This document shows positions 35,480 to 45,725 of a stretch of 64,000 bases of DNA, in pieces. Numbering within the stretch: the stretch's first letter is position 1; every line of letters begins with the position of its first letter. A program made the position numbers and the translations under genes. The DNA is from Flavobacterium bernardetii (GTDB lineage Bacteria; Bacteroidota; Bacteroidia; Flavobacteriales; Flavobacteriaceae): contig NZ_JAANOQ010000002.1 of assembly GCF_011305415.1 (NCBI RefSeq), positions 243,186 to 307,185 of the forward strand, in the 5' to 3' direction. The notes beneath the pieces were generated by a model. The model worked only from the letters and a program-made list of their open reading frames with translations, was not told where the DNA came from and ran no database searches.

Positions 35480-36814
35480 ATGAGATTAGTAATATTAGGC
35501 GGTGGAGAAAGTGGTGTTGGAACCGCAATTCTCGGAAAGAAAAAAGGATATGATGTTTTTGTGTCTGATTTTGGAAAAATTAAAGAAAATTATAAAGAAG
35601 TTCTTACTATAAATAAAATTGCTTTTGAAGATGAAAAGCATACAGAGGAATTAATTCTGAATGCTGATGTAGTAATGAAAAGTCCAGGAATTCCTGAGAA
35701 ATCGCCAATCGTAAAAAAGTTGTTAGAAAAAAATATTCCAGTGATTTCAGAAATTGAATTTGCAGCGCCTTTTACATCTGCTACAACAATTGGAATTACA
35801 GGAAGTAACGGCAAAACAACTACAACTTTATTAACGTATCATTTGCTAAAACAAGGTGGTTTAAATGTAGGTTTAGCCGGAAATATCGGTAAAAGTTTTG
35901 CATGGCAAGTGGCCGAAAATAAACACGATTGCTATGTGTTAGAATTAAGCAGTTTTCAATTAGACGGCATCATAAATTACAAGCCGGATATTGCTGTTTT
36001 ATTGAACATAAGTCCTGATCACTTAGACCGATATAATTACGATTACAATTTATATATCGATTCCAAGTTTAGAATAACCATGAATCAAAATGAAGATGAT
36101 TATTTAATTTATGATCAAGATGACGAAGCCATAACAAATTGGTTAGCCAATAATAAAATTAAAGCAAACAAATTGCCTTTTTCACTTACGAAAAAAATTG
36201 AAGAAGGCGGAAGTATTACAGAAAACAACGAAATCAATATCAACCTAAACGACGAAAATTTTATTATGCCAATCAACAAACTTGCTTTAGAAGGAAAACA
36301 TAATGTTAAAAACACTATGGCTGCAACAACAGTTGCGCAATTAATGAACATTAGAAAAGCAACTATCAGAGAAAGCTTATCTAATTTTCAAGGTGCGGAG
36401 CATAGATTAGAAAAAGTATTGAAAATTAACAACGTTCAGTATATCAACGATTCAAAAGCTACGAATGTAAATGCTACATTTTTTGCTTTAGATAGTATGA
36501 ATACACCAACAGTTTGGATTGTTGGAGGTGTGGATAAAGGAAATGATTACGATGAATTAATGTCATTAGTCCGAGAAAAAGTAAAAGGAATTATCTGTTT
36601 AGGGGTTGATAATAAAAAATTAGCAGATAAATTCGAAGGTTTAGTGGAGATGTTTGTAGAAACAACTTCTATGTCTGAAGCCGTAAAAATCGCTAACAAA
36701 ATGGCTGAAAAAGGTGATACGGTTTTACTTTCTCCAGCTTGCGCCAGTTTCGATTTGTTTGAAAATTATGAAGACAGAGGAAAACAATTCAAACAAGCGG
36801 TACAAAATTTATAA
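35480..36814 (+). CDS. murD: UDP-MurNAc-L-alanine:D-glutamate ligase MurD
   Basis: Second amino-acid ligase of the cytosolic peptidoglycan pathway. 444 aa. P-loop GITGSNGKTTTT near 110, then LNISPDHLDRYN with the metal-binding His, and HRLEKVLKINNVQYINDSKATN. The ATG directly follows a heptamer array, so the ribosome-binding region is the array itself. Confidence 0.96.
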   Translation: MRLVILGGGESGVGTAILGKKKGYDVFVSDFGKIKENYKEVLTINKIAFEDEKHTEELILNADVVMKSPGIPEKSPIVKKLLEKNIPVISEIEFAAPFTSATTIGITGSNGKTTTTLLTYHLLKQGGLNVGLAGNIGKSFAWQVAENKHDCYVLELSSFQLDGIINYKPDIAVLLNISPDHLDRYNYDYNLYIDSKFRITMNQNEDDYLIYDQDDEAITNWLANNKIKANKLPFSLTKKIEEGGSITENNEININLNDENFIMPINKLALEGKHNVKNTMAATTVAQLMNIRKATIRESLSNFQGAEHRLEKVLKINNVQYINDSKATNVNATFFALDSMNTPTVWIVGGVDKGNDYDELMSLVREKVKGIICLGVDNKKLADKFEGLVEMFVETTSMSEAVKIANKMAEKGDTVLLSPACASFDLFENYEDRGKQFKQAVQNL

Positions 36815-36858
36815 GAAATATAATAATCTTGATTCTATAGGAGTCAAACATTAATAAG

Positions 36859-38241
36859 ATGAACAAACTAAAGTATCTTAAAGGAGACAAAACAATATGG
36901 GCAGTAATTTTTTTACTAGCCATGGCGTCTTTCTTGCCAGTATATAGTGCCGCTACAAATTTAGTGTACACTGTTGGTAATGGAACGGGTTCTACTTTTA
37001 TGCTTTTAATGAAACATTTTACGCATCTTTCTATTGGAATGGTTATAGTGTATTTTGTACATAAATTACCTTTCGAAAGGTTTAAAAAATATTCCATTTT
37101 TGCTATTTGGTTAATTATTCCTGCTTTGCTTTTTACATTATTGCAAGGAAAAACAATTGGTGGAGCGAATGCGAGTCGTTGGTTAACCATTCCTTTCGTG
37201 AATTTTTCCTTTCAGCCATCAACATTAGCATTTACAATTTTAATGGTTTATGTAGCGAGAACGCTAACAAAATTAAATGAAGGAACTTATACGTTCCAAG
37301 ATTCATTTGTGAAAATATGGATACCTGTTGGTGCCGTTTTGGTTTGTGTGTTACCATCTAACTTTTCAACCACAGCATTAATGTTTGCCATGGTTTGTAT
37401 GTTGCTATTTATCGGACAATATCCATTAAAATATTTAGCTATAATATTAGCTAGCGGATTTGCATTTTTGGCTTTGTTTTTTTTATTAGCAAAAGCATTT
37501 CCAGAGAAAAAAGCATTTAGCCGTGTAAATACTTGGGTAAGCCGTATTGAAAATTTCACAACTGATAAACCGGACGAGGATAAATACCAAATTGAAAACG
37601 CAAAAATAGCCATAGCTGTTGGAAAAATAAATGGGGTTGGACCAGGGAAAAGTATTCAGAAAAATTTTTTACCGCAATCTTCTTCCGATTTTATTTTTGC
37701 TATTATCATTGAAGAATACGGCTTAATTGGTGGTTATCTTTTGGTGTTTTTTTACATGTTGTTGTTTTTTAGGTTTCTAATTAGAGCAAACAAAACAACC
37801 AATATGTTTGGAAAATTACTCATCATTGGGCTCGGTTTCCCAATAATTATTCAAGCCTTAATTAATATGGGTGTTGCGGTGGAATTACTTCCAGTAACAG
37901 GTCAGCCTTTGCCATTAATTAGTAGTGGGGGAACTTCTGTTTGGATGACATGTTTGTCTTTAGGGATTATTTTAAGTGTAACGAAAAAAGAGGATGAAAT
38001 TGCTGAAGACTTAAAAGATTTACAAGATAGAGAAGCCGCATTACAACGAATTATTGACAGAGAAGTTTCTGTAATGAATGAAGAAAATACTTCTGAATCT
38101 ACTTCGGAAGAAGAACAAAAAATTAACGATATGAAATATTCTATTCGTGAATCATTAAAACAAGAAAACGAATTGGATAATCAAGGAGATAGTTTAGTAA
38201 ATGGGCAAAACCCAATGAATGCTGTTTTAAATAAAAAGTAA
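36859..38241 (+). CDS. ftsW: Septal peptidoglycan polymerase FtsW
   Basis: SEDS-family glycosyltransferase acting with the septal PBP. 460 aa with ten membrane helices; [15 protein letters not shown] near 352 is the family signature. The C-terminal cytoplasmic tail (about 380-460) is long, charged and partly coiled coil, longer than in E. coli. The stop overlaps the murG start. Confidence 0.95.
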   Translation: MNKLKYLKGDKTIWAVIFLLAMASFLPVYSAATNLVYTVGNGTGSTFMLLMKHFTHLSIGMVIVYFVHKLPFERFKKYSIFAIWLIIPALLFTLLQGKTIGGANASRWLTIPFVNFSFQPSTLAFTILMVYVARTLTKLNEGTYTFQDSFVKIWIPVGAVLVCVLPSNFSTTALMFAMVCMLLFIGQYPLKYLAIILASGFAFLALFFLLAKAFPEKKAFSRVNTWVSRIENFTTDKPDEDKYQIENAKIAIAVGKINGVGPGKSIQKNFLPQSSSDFIFAIIIEEYGLIGGYLLVFFYMLLFFRFLIRANKTTNMFGKLLIIGLGFPIIIQALINMGVAVELLPVTGQPLPLISSGGTSVWMTCLSLGIILSVTKKEDEIAEDLKDLQDREAALQRIIDREVSVMNEENTSESTSEEEQKINDMKYSIRESLKQENELDNQGDSLVNGQNPMNAVLNKK

Positions 38242-39326
38242 TGGGAAAACGATTTATAATTAGTGGAGGCGGAACAGGCGGACATATTTATCCTGCTATT
38301 GCTATTGCAAACGAATTGAAAGCGCAATTTCCTGATGCGGAATTTTTATTTGTTGGTGCAAAAGATAAAATGGAAATGCAAAAAGTACCGCAAGCAGGAT
38401 ATGAAATTCAAGGACTTTGGATTTCAGGAATACACAGAAAATTGACTCTTCAAAACGCTATGTTTCCAGTTAAATTGATTTCTAGCTTAATGAAGTCGTA
38501 TTCTATTTTACGAAAATTTAAACCAGACGTTGTTATCGGAACAGGTGGTTTTGCTAGTGGAGCTGTACTGAAAGTTGCGGCTATGTTAAATATTCCTACT
38601 GTAATTCAAGAACAAAATTCATTTCCTGGAATTACTAATAAATTATTAGCAAAAAAAGCCAATGTCATTTGTGTGGCTTATGAAAATTTGGAAAGGTTTT
38701 TTCCGAAAAATAAAATACGATTTACAGGAAATCCAGTTCGTCAAGATTTAATTGATGTTACAAGTAAAAAGTCTGAAGCGATTTCGCATTTTAAATTAGA
38801 TGCGAATAAAAAAACACTTTTAATTTTAGGTGGTAGTTTAGGTGCTAGAAGATTGAATCAATTAATTGAGAAAAATTTAGACTTTATAACAGGACTAGGT
38901 TTTCAAATTATTTGGCAATGTGGGAAACATTATTTAATTGATTATTCAAAATATAACGAAAAAGAAAACGTTCAAGTTACGGCTTTTATTGATAGAATGG
39001 ATTTAGTTTATGCTGCTGCAGATATTGTAATTTCTCGTTCAGGAGCTTCTTCTGTTTCCGAATTATGTATCGTGGGAAAACCAACAATTTTTATTCCATC
39101 ACCAAATGTTTCTGAAGATCATCAAACTAAAAATGCTAAAGCAATTGTAGATAAAGGTGGCGCAGTTCTAATCAAAGAATCTGACTTAGAATCGGAATTT
39201 AATTTGGTTTTTGAAGCTTTGGTAAAAGACCAAGGGAAACAAGAAAGTTTAATAGAAAATATCAAAAAGTTAGCCTTGCCAAATGCTACCAAAGATATTG
39301 TAGAAGAAATTAAAAAGTTAATTTAA
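38241..39326 (+). CDS. murG: UDP-GlcNAc:lipid I GlcNAc transferase MurG
   Basis: Converts lipid I to lipid II at the inner face of the membrane. 361 aa. N-terminal [11 protein letters not shown] loop, HEQN-like IQEQNSFPG, and C-terminal [12 protein letters not shown] sugar-nucleotide motif are all intact. Overlaps ftsW by 1 bp. Confidence 0.96.
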   Translation: MGKRFIISGGGTGGHIYPAIAIANELKAQFPDAEFLFVGAKDKMEMQKVPQAGYEIQGLWISGIHRKLTLQNAMFPVKLISSLMKSYSILRKFKPDVVIGTGGFASGAVLKVAAMLNIPTVIQEQNSFPGITNKLLAKKANVICVAYENLERFFPKNKIRFTGNPVRQDLIDVTSKKSEAISHFKLDANKKTLLILGGSLGARRLNQLIEKNLDFITGLGFQIIWQCGKHYLIDYSKYNEKENVQVTAFIDRMDLVYAAADIVISRSGASSVSELCIVGKPTIFIPSPNVSEDHQTKNAKAIVDKGGAVLIKESDLESEFNLVFEALVKDQGKQESLIENIKKLALPNATKDIVEEIKKLI

Positions 39327-39328
39327 TT

Positions 39329-39356
39329 GTTTAAGGTTTCGAGTTTCAAGTTGGAT
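39329..39356. repeat. Heptamer array between murG and murC (4 units)
   Basis: Four units of the form GTTKNNA starting 3 bp after the murG stop; further on, ACTTTAA is repeated twice in tandem at 39374-39387. The gap before murC is 74 bp and mostly made of such units. Confidence 0.7.
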
Positions 39357-39400
39357 AAACTGAAACAAAAACAACTTTAAACTTTAAACAAAAAATAAAA

Positions 39401-40750
39401 ATGAATCTAAATCAAATACATAACGTTTATTTTATTGGCATCGGAGGAATCGGGATGAGTGCATTAGCGCGTTATTTTCAATTCATTGGAAAAAATGTGG
39501 CGGGTTACGATAAAACCGAAACACAATTAACCAACGAGTTACAAGAAAATGGCATAAAAATTCATTTTGAAGATGATGTGAATTTGATTGACGAGTGTTT
39601 TAAAAATACAGAAAATACATTAGTAGTTATTACGCCTGCCGTTCCAAAACAGCATTCTGAATGGAATTACTTTTTAGAAAATGGTTTCACGGTTAAAAAA
39701 CGTGCTGAAGTTTTAGGAATCATTACAAAAGACACGTTTTGTTTCGCCGTTGCAGGAACACACGGAAAAACTACAACGTCAAGTATTTTAGGTCATGTTT
39801 TGTATGAAAGTGGTGTAGATGTTACGGCTTTTTTAGGCGGAATTGTAGAAGGTTATAATACGAATTTGATCGGTTCAGGAAAAACAGTAACGGTTGTTGA
39901 AGCAGACGAATTTGACCGTTCGTTTTTGCATTTACATCCCAACTTATCTTGTGTAACGTCTATGGATGCGGATCATTTAGATATTTATGGCGACGTAGCA
40001 GCAATTGAAGAATCGTTCAGAGAATTTGCGCATAAAGTACCAGCTGAAAATTTATTTATCATCAAAGGTTTGCCTTTAGAAGGAAATACTATTGCCGTAA
40101 ATGTTGGTGCCGATTATGTAGCTCAAAATATCAGAATTGAAAATGGTTTTTATGTTTTCGATGTCAAAACAAAAGAGGAACTAATTGAGAATATAAAATT
40201 CGGATTACCGGGTCATCATAATTTAACGAATGCATTATTGGCTTTCGCAATGGCGAAATCTTATGGTGTGGAAAATGAAAAAATTAAAAAGGCATTGGCT
40301 ACTTTCAAAGGAGTTCGTCGCCGTTTTTCATTTCAAATTAGAGAAGAAAATTTAGTATATATTGATGATTACGCACATCATCCAACAGAAATAAATGCCG
40401 TGCATCAAGCGGTTAGAGAATTGTACCCAAATAAAAAAATAATCGCATGTTTTCAACCCCATTTATTCAGTAGAACAAAAGATTTTATTGACGGTTTTGC
40501 AGAAAGTTTATCGCAATTTGATGAGATACTTTTATTAGAAATTTATCCCGCTCGCGAATTGCCAATGGAAGGAGTAAATTCTACTTGGTTGTTGAGTAAA
40601 ATAAAAAATGAAAATAAACGTTTGGTAACTAAAGAAGAGTTATTAACAAGCTTTAAAAATTCAGACGCAAATGTGTTTGTAACCATCGGTGCAGGTGATA
40701 TTGGCGAAATAGTAAAAGACATAAAAAAAATACTAAATGAAAAAGTTTAA
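39401..40750 (+). CDS. murC: UDP-MurNAc:L-alanine ligase MurC
   Basis: First amino-acid ligase of peptidoglycan synthesis. 449 aa. N-terminal GIGGIGMSALA nucleotide motif, P-loop VAGTHGKTTTSS near 120, and DDYAHHPTEI in the C-terminal domain are conserved. Overlaps ftsQ by 14 bp. No murB or ddl lies between murC and ftsQ, in contrast to proteobacterial clusters. Confidence 0.96.
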   Translation: MNLNQIHNVYFIGIGGIGMSALARYFQFIGKNVAGYDKTETQLTNELQENGIKIHFEDDVNLIDECFKNTENTLVVITPAVPKQHSEWNYFLENGFTVKKRAEVLGIITKDTFCFAVAGTHGKTTTSSILGHVLYESGVDVTAFLGGIVEGYNTNLIGSGKTVTVVEADEFDRSFLHLHPNLSCVTSMDADHLDIYGDVAAIEESFREFAHKVPAENLFIIKGLPLEGNTIAVNVGADYVAQNIRIENGFYVFDVKTKEELIENIKFGLPGHHNLTNALLAFAMAKSYGVENEKIKKALATFKGVRRRFSFQIREENLVYIDDYAHHPTEINAVHQAVRELYPNKKIIACFQPHLFSRTKDFIDGFAESLSQFDEILLLEIYPARELPMEGVNSTWLLSKIKNENKRLVTKEELLTSFKNSDANVFVTIGAGDIGEIVKDIKKILNEKV

Positions 40751-41459
40751 TTGGCAAAATATTCGTCTAGTATTGATGCTTTTCTTAGTAGTATTTTTGT
40801 ATTCTTTTACACAGAGTAGAAACGAGAAGAGGAAGATAAGTAAGGTGCAAGTTGAATTTCAGGGCGATAACAAAATGTTTTTAACAAATGAAATGGTTAA
40901 TAACTTGTTAATACAAAATTTGGGAGGCACTTCTTCAATCCAAAAAGAAAAAGTAGATTTGAAAGATTTGGAAAGTGTCTTAAAGAGACAGCCTTTTATC
41001 GAGAACGCAGAGGTTTTTACTTCTGAAGACGGAGTGTTAATAACTAAAGTTTTACAAAAGTCCCCTGTAGCAAGAGTTGTTAATAAAAACCGTAATTTTT
41101 ACGTAGATAAAAACGGCAGTATTTTTCAATTGTCAAATAATTTTTCATCAAGAGTTCCTATTGTTCAAGGAGATATTGAAGGAGAATTCAAAAAGGGTTT
41201 CATTGAAACTTTTAGCGCTATTGAAAAAGATGATTTTTTAAAAAAGAATATCATCGCAATCACAATTCAGAAAAACGGAAGTATGACAATGCTTTCAAGA
41301 GAATATGATTACGAAATAAATTTTGGCAAACCCGTTTCAATTGAAAAAAAGTTTAAGAATTATAAAGCTTTTTATCAATACGCATCGAAAGATTCGTTAA
41401 TCGGGAAGTACAAATCAATAAATTTAATTTTCACACAGCAGGTAGTGTGTTCAAAATAA
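40737..41459 (+). CDS. ftsQ: Cell-division protein FtsQ
   Basis: 240 residues: short cytoplasmic N-terminus, one membrane helix (about 8-26), and a periplasmic POTRA-like part (VQVEFQGDNKMFLTNEMVNN) followed by the beta domain. Sequence conservation is low; identity rests on topology and position between murC and ftsA. Expected to recruit FtsL and the septal synthases. Confidence 0.88.
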   Translation: MKKFNWQNIRLVLMLFLVVFLYSFTQSRNEKRKISKVQVEFQGDNKMFLTNEMVNNLLIQNLGGTSSIQKEKVDLKDLESVLKRQPFIENAEVFTSEDGVLITKVLQKSPVARVVNKNRNFYVDKNGSIFQLSNNFSSRVPIVQGDIEGEFKKGFIETFSAIEKDDFLKKNIIAITIQKNGSMTMLSREYDYEINFGKPVSIEKKFKNYKAFYQYASKDSLIGKYKSINLIFTQQVVCSK

Positions 41460-41466
41460 GGAATAG

Positions 41467-42846
41467 ATGATGAACAAAGAAAGTATTGGAGTAGGATTAG
41501 ACATTGGTACAACCAAGATTGTAGCAATGATCGGAAAGAAAAATGAGTACGGGAAATTAGAAATTCTAGGTGTAGGAAAATCTAAGAGTTTGGGCGTGCA
41601 TAGAGGTGTGGTAAATAATATCACGCAAACTATTCAATCTATTCAACAAGCAATTTTAGAAGCAGAAAACAATTCAGGTTACAAAATAAATGATGTAGTA
41701 GTTGGTATTGCAGGACAACACATTCGTAGCATTCAACACAGCGATTACATCAGTAGAAAAAAACCAGAAGAAGTAATTGGTGATTATGATATTGAACAAT
41801 TAACTTGTCAAGTTCAAAATTTATCAATGCTTCCAGGAGAAGAAATTATTCACGCCTTACCACAAGAATTTAAAATCGACGGACAATCGGAAATTTTAGA
41901 ACCAGTGGGTATGTATGGTGCTAGAGTAGAATCTAGTTTTCATATCGTAGTTGGTCAAGCAGCATCTATTAGAAATTTAGGTCGTTGTGTGAAAAATGCA
42001 GGTTTAGAATTAACAGGATTAACTTTAGAGCCATTAGCTTCATCAGATGCGGTTTTAAGTGAAGAAGAAAAAGAAGCTGGAGTGGCACTTATCGATATCG
42101 GTGGTGGAACTACAGATTTAGCGGTTTTCAAAAACGGAGTAATTCGTCATACAGCAGTAATTCCTTTCGGAGGAAATGTTATTACTGAAGATATTAAAGA
42201 AGGTTGTTCCATTATCGAAAAACAAGCGGAATTATTAAAAACACGTTTCGGATCAGCTTGGCCAGGTGAAAATAAAGACAATGAAATTGTTTCTATTCCT
42301 GGATTAAGAGGTCGTGAACCAAAAGAAATTTCGTTAAAAAACTTATCGAAAATTATTCACGCAAGAGTTGTGGAAATTATCGAGCAAGTATATGCTGAAA
42401 TTAAATTATACGGACACGACGAGTCAAAGAAAAAATTAATTGCAGGAATTGTTTTAACAGGTGGTGGTTCGCAACTACAACACATTAAACAATTAGTAGA
42501 ATATATCACAGGAATGGATACCAGAATTGGTTATCCAAACGAGCATTTAGCAGGAAATTCTAGCGAAGAATTATCAAGCCCGTTATATGCAACTTCTGTA
42601 GGTTTAGTAATGGAAAGTTTACGTAATCAAACGAATAGCGCAACGCCATTTGTTGAAATGAAAACGCCAGAACCTGTAGCAGTAATTGCTCCGGAGCCTG
42701 TAATAGTAGAAAAAGTTATTGAACCTGTTGTAGAAGAAGTAAAACCAACGCCAACAGTTTCAAAAGAAACACAAGAAAGAAAAAAGAAATACGACTTTAA
42801 TAACCTTTTAGGGAAAATTAAAGAGTTTTTAGATAATGTAGAATAA
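41467..42846 (+). CDS. ftsA: Cell-division actin homologue FtsA
   Basis: Tethers FtsZ to the membrane. 459 aa with actin-fold motifs GLDIGTTKI (phosphate 1), ALIDIGGGTTDLAVF (phosphate 2) and GIVLTGGGSQL (adenosine). A Pro/Val/Glu-rich linker (about 388-435) precedes the C-terminal amphipathic membrane helix (FNNLLGKIKEFLDNVE). Confidence 0.97.
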   Translation: MMNKESIGVGLDIGTTKIVAMIGKKNEYGKLEILGVGKSKSLGVHRGVVNNITQTIQSIQQAILEAENNSGYKINDVVVGIAGQHIRSIQHSDYISRKKPEEVIGDYDIEQLTCQVQNLSMLPGEEIIHALPQEFKIDGQSEILEPVGMYGARVESSFHIVVGQAASIRNLGRCVKNAGLELTGLTLEPLASSDAVLSEEEKEAGVALIDIGGGTTDLAVFKNGVIRHTAVIPFGGNVITEDIKEGCSIIEKQAELLKTRFGSAWPGENKDNEIVSIPGLRGREPKEISLKNLSKIIHARVVEIIEQVYAEIKLYGHDESKKKLIAGIVLTGGGSQLQHIKQLVEYITGMDTRIGYPNEHLAGNSSEELSSPLYATSVGLVMESLRNQTNSATPFVEMKTPEPVAVIAPEPVIVEKVIEPVVEEVKPTPTVSKETQERKKKYDFNNLLGKIKEFLDNVE

Positions 42847-42890
42847 GTGTTATTAGTAGCAAGTAACACAAAATAAAAAAAGCCAAATAT

Positions 42891-44966
42891 ATGGAGAGCA
42901 ACAACGAATTTGGAAATATTACTTTTGATTTACCAAAAAATCAATCAAACGTAATAAAAGTTATTGGAGTTGGAGGCGGCGGAAGCAATGCCATCAACCA
43001 CATGTTTAGACAAGGAATTGCAGGTGTAGATTTCGTAGTTTGTAATACTGATTCTCAGGCATTGCAAACAAGTCCTGTGCCAAATAAAATTCAGTTAGGT
43101 GTAAATCTTACGGAAGGATTAGGTGCTGGGGCAAAACCAGAAGTTGGACAACAAGCCGCTTTAGAAAGTATCGAGGAAATTGAAAAAATGCTTGATGCGA
43201 ATACTAAAATGGTCTTTATTACTGCCGGAATGGGTGGTGGTACAGGAACTGGTGCTGCGCCAGTAATCGCACAATTAGCTAAAGAAAGAGGTATTTTAAC
43301 AGTTGGTATTGTTACTATCCCATTTCAGTTCGAAGGAAAAAATCGTTCAGAACAAGCTATGGAAGGTGTCGAAAGATTAAGAAAACAAGTAGATTCATTA
43401 ATTGTTATCAATAATAACAAATTAAGAGAAGTATACGGAAATCTTGGTTTCAAAGCAGGTTTCTCTAAAGCCGATGAAGTGTTAGCTACAGCTTCAAAAG
43501 GTATTGCGGAAGTGATTACCAATCACTTAACCATGAATATCGACCTTAAAGATGCGAAAACAGTTTTAAGTGATAGCGGAACAGCTATAATGGGATCTTT
43601 TGTTGCTTCAGGTGTGGATAGAGCTAAAATAGCTATCCAATCTGCATTAGATTCTCCGTTATTAAATGATAATAAAATTACTGGTGCTAAAAACGTATTG
43701 TTGCTTATCACGTTTGGTTCAGATGAAATTACTATCGATGAAATTAGTGAGATTAACGAATACATTCAAAACGAAGCAGGTCACAACGCCAACATCATTA
43801 TGGGTATTGGTGAAGATGATAAGCTAGAAGAATCTATTTCAGTAACTGTTATTGCTACAGGTTTCAACATAGAACAACAAAAAGAAATTATAAATGCAGA
43901 ACCTCAAAAGATTATTCATTCTTTAGATGGTGAGCAAAAAATTCAACACAATTTAACGCCAAATGCAGTTTCTACTCCAGTAGTTTCTGTAAATGAGCCA
44001 ATTGTGAATGCTGTAACTTTTGAAGCAGAAGCACCAAAGGAAGTAGTAGCTGAAACAGCAGCAAAAATTGTTTTCGAATTAAATGATTTCGAAGTGGAAC
44101 AACCACAAGCGATTCAAGCGCCTGTTTCAGATTTAATTCCAACATCGGATTATATTAAAAATTTAGATGTATTTTTTGAAAACGTTTCAGAACAAGTTAA
44201 ACAACCAGTTGCCGTAGTGGAACAACCTACTTTTACAGTAGAAACTCCAGTACAATCGATTCAATATACGGAACCAGTTGCACAAGTTGCTCCGCCAGTT
44301 TTTGAAGTTGTTAAACCTGTTCAAGAATTTGAAATTATCTCTAATTCAGTTAGAGAAATTGAAGTTATAGAGCCAGAATTTGTTGTAGCAAATGACGATT
44401 TCAGCTTTTCTTTAGATTTATTCGAAACCAAAGCAGAAACAACTCAAAATACAATTGTTTTTGAATTAAGCGAAGAAACAAAAGAGATTAAAGTTAACGA
44501 AGCTGTTCAATTTTTCCCAGTGACAGAATTAGGTCAAGAAGGAATTATTAAATATACGTTAGAAGAAGAAATTGAAGAAACTTTTGAACCAGCTGCAACT
44601 ATTATGCAAGCTGCCGAGCCAATTGATGAAGAAGTAAATTTCACAGTAAAGGCTGTTGCAACTAATGTAACTTCTGAAAACAACTTCAGTTTTGATGCTG
44701 CTACACCAGTAGAAATGTCTATTGAGGAAATTTTAAAATCAAGAGCAGAAGAAAGAAAAAATAAATTAAAAAGTTTCAATCACAAGTTCAACAATCCAAA
44801 CAGAATTGACGATTTAGAAAAAGAACCAGCTTTTCGTCGTCAAGGATTAGATGTAACAAGTATGCCAAACCAAAATAATCAATCACGCATGTCATTAGGA
44901 ATGGACAGTAACGACGACATTCAGTTGCGTTCAAACAATTCTTTTTTACATGACAATGTAGATTAA
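42891..44966 (+). CDS. ftsZ: Cell-division tubulin homologue FtsZ with extra-long C-terminal linker
   Basis: 691 aa. The GTPase core (about 15-330) is standard, with GMGGGTGTGAAP as tubulin signature and NNDxL-type NNNKLRE loop. After it comes an acidic Glu/Val/Pro-rich linker of over 300 residues, then the C-terminal peptide near DDIQLRSNNSFLHDN. E. coli FtsZ has 383 aa; long linkers are known in flavobacteria. Separated from ftsA by 44 bp and followed by a strong terminator. Confidence 0.97.
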   Translation: MESNNEFGNITFDLPKNQSNVIKVIGVGGGGSNAINHMFRQGIAGVDFVVCNTDSQALQTSPVPNKIQLGVNLTEGLGAGAKPEVGQQAALESIEEIEKMLDANTKMVFITAGMGGGTGTGAAPVIAQLAKERGILTVGIVTIPFQFEGKNRSEQAMEGVERLRKQVDSLIVINNNKLREVYGNLGFKAGFSKADEVLATASKGIAEVITNHLTMNIDLKDAKTVLSDSGTAIMGSFVASGVDRAKIAIQSALDSPLLNDNKITGAKNVLLLITFGSDEITIDEISEINEYIQNEAGHNANIIMGIGEDDKLEESISVTVIATGFNIEQQKEIINAEPQKIIHSLDGEQKIQHNLTPNAVSTPVVSVNEPIVNAVTFEAEAPKEVVAETAAKIVFELNDFEVEQPQAIQAPVSDLIPTSDYIKNLDVFFENVSEQVKQPVAVVEQPTFTVETPVQSIQYTEPVAQVAPPVFEVVKPVQEFEIISNSVREIEVIEPEFVVANDDFSFSLDLFETKAETTQNTIVFELSEETKEIKVNEAVQFFPVTELGQEGIIKYTLEEEIEETFEPAATIMQAAEPIDEEVNFTVKAVATNVTSENNFSFDAATPVEMSIEEILKSRAEERKNKLKSFNHKFNNPNRIDDLEKEPAFRRQGLDVTSMPNQNNQSRMSLGMDSNDDIQLRSNNSFLHDNVD

Positions 44967-44992
44967 GCATAAAATAAACTAACCAATACTTT

Positions 44993-45028
44993 AAATCCCG
45001 ACTTGTGATAAACAAATCGGGATTTTTT
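44993..45028 (+). terminator. Terminator of the dcw cluster
   Basis: Arms AAATCCCGA (44993-45001) and TCGGGATTT (45017-45025) with an inner TTGT/ACAA stem, then a T-run. It starts 26 bp after the ftsZ stop. Confidence 0.85.
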
Positions 45029-45030
45029 AT

Positions 45031-45038
45031 TACTTTTG
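45031..45038 (+). promoter_or_regulatory. Promoter -7 box downstream of ftsZ
   Basis: TACTTTTG matches TAnnTTTG right after the terminator T-run. The -33 element is not clear (nearest TTG is 25 bp away). It would transcribe the inverted-repeat element at 45051 and then the gatB/yqeY-domain gene. Confidence 0.4.
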
Positions 45039-45050
45039 TTTTTGATTTTT

Positions 45051-45163
45051 TTAGCACCTATTCCAGCTATTCGCTATATCTTTTTTTGTCACAAATTTTT
45101 TAGTTTTAAACAAATATAAAATAACAAAAAAAGGATGCCGCTACTATCTGGGGTGAACCCTAA
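45051..45163. ncRNA. Imperfect long inverted repeat, candidate structured RNA or MITE-like repeat
   Basis: The left arm (45054-45087) and right arm (45126-45155) are imperfect reverse complements, sharing the blocks CACC, CCAG, TA, GC and CTTTTTTT in order, around a 38-nt AT-rich centre. I recognise this pair of arms (a CTATATC block facing a GGATGCCGCT block) as a repeat frequent in Flavobacterium intergenic DNA. Whether it is an RNA or a DNA repeat is open. Confidence 0.5.
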
Positions 45164-45207
45164 ATTTCAAACAACATTACATTAATAAATACTTAAAATC
45201 AAAATAT

Positions 45208-45657
45208 ATGAGCTTATCTACACAAATTATGGATAGCATGAAAGAAGCAATGAGAGCCAAAGATACTGTGGCTTTAGAAGCTTTAAGAGCTATTAAATCA
45301 GAAATATTATTAGCACAAACTGCCTCAGGTTCTAAAGAAGAAATTACAGAAGCTGACGAAATTAAAATTTTACAAAAATTAGTAAAAATGCGTAAAGACA
45401 GCGCGTCTATTTTTACAGAACAAAACCGTGCCGATTTAGCAGAACCAGAATTAGCGCAAATCGCAGTTATCGAAAAATTCTTACCAGCACAATTATCAGA
45501 AGAAGAAGTAGAAGCAATCATCGCTAAAATCATTGAAGAAACAGGCGCGTCTGGAATTGCTTCAATGGGTAAAGTGATGGGCTTAGCATCTGCACAAATT
45601 GGTGGACAAGCTGAAGGAAAAACTATTTCTACTATCGTTAAAAAACTTTTAGTTTAA
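45208..45657 (+). CDS. GatB/YqeY domain-containing protein
   Basis: 149 residues matching the stand-alone YqeY family (LSTQIMDSMKEAMRAKDTVA; ASMGKVMGLASAQIGGQAEG near the end), which corresponds to the tRNA-binding tail of GatB. Cytosolic; the role is not established, though a tRNA-dependent amidation link is proposed. A common neighbour of ftsZ in Bacteroidota. Confidence 0.93.
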   Translation: MSLSTQIMDSMKEAMRAKDTVALEALRAIKSEILLAQTASGSKEEITEADEIKILQKLVKMRKDSASIFTEQNRADLAEPELAQIAVIEKFLPAQLSEEEVEAIIAKIIEETGASGIASMGKVMGLASAQIGGQAEGKTISTIVKKLLV

Positions 45658-45660
45658 TAA

Positions 45661-45720
45661 AGTTAGAAGTGGGAAGTTGGAAGCACGAAGTTTAGTCTTC
45701 CAGCTTCCCACTTCCAGCTT
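45661..45720. repeat. Heptamer array folded into a long hairpin
   Basis: Five 7-bp units (AGTTAGA-like, AGTTGGA, AGCACGA) at 45661-45695 are followed by an inverted set. The arms 45666-45683 and 45697-45714 pair over 18 bp with one G-U. It starts 3 bp after the YqeY-domain stop and ends 5 bp before tRNA-Arg; it could terminate the gene. Confidence 0.75.
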
Positions 45721-45725
45721 CAAAT

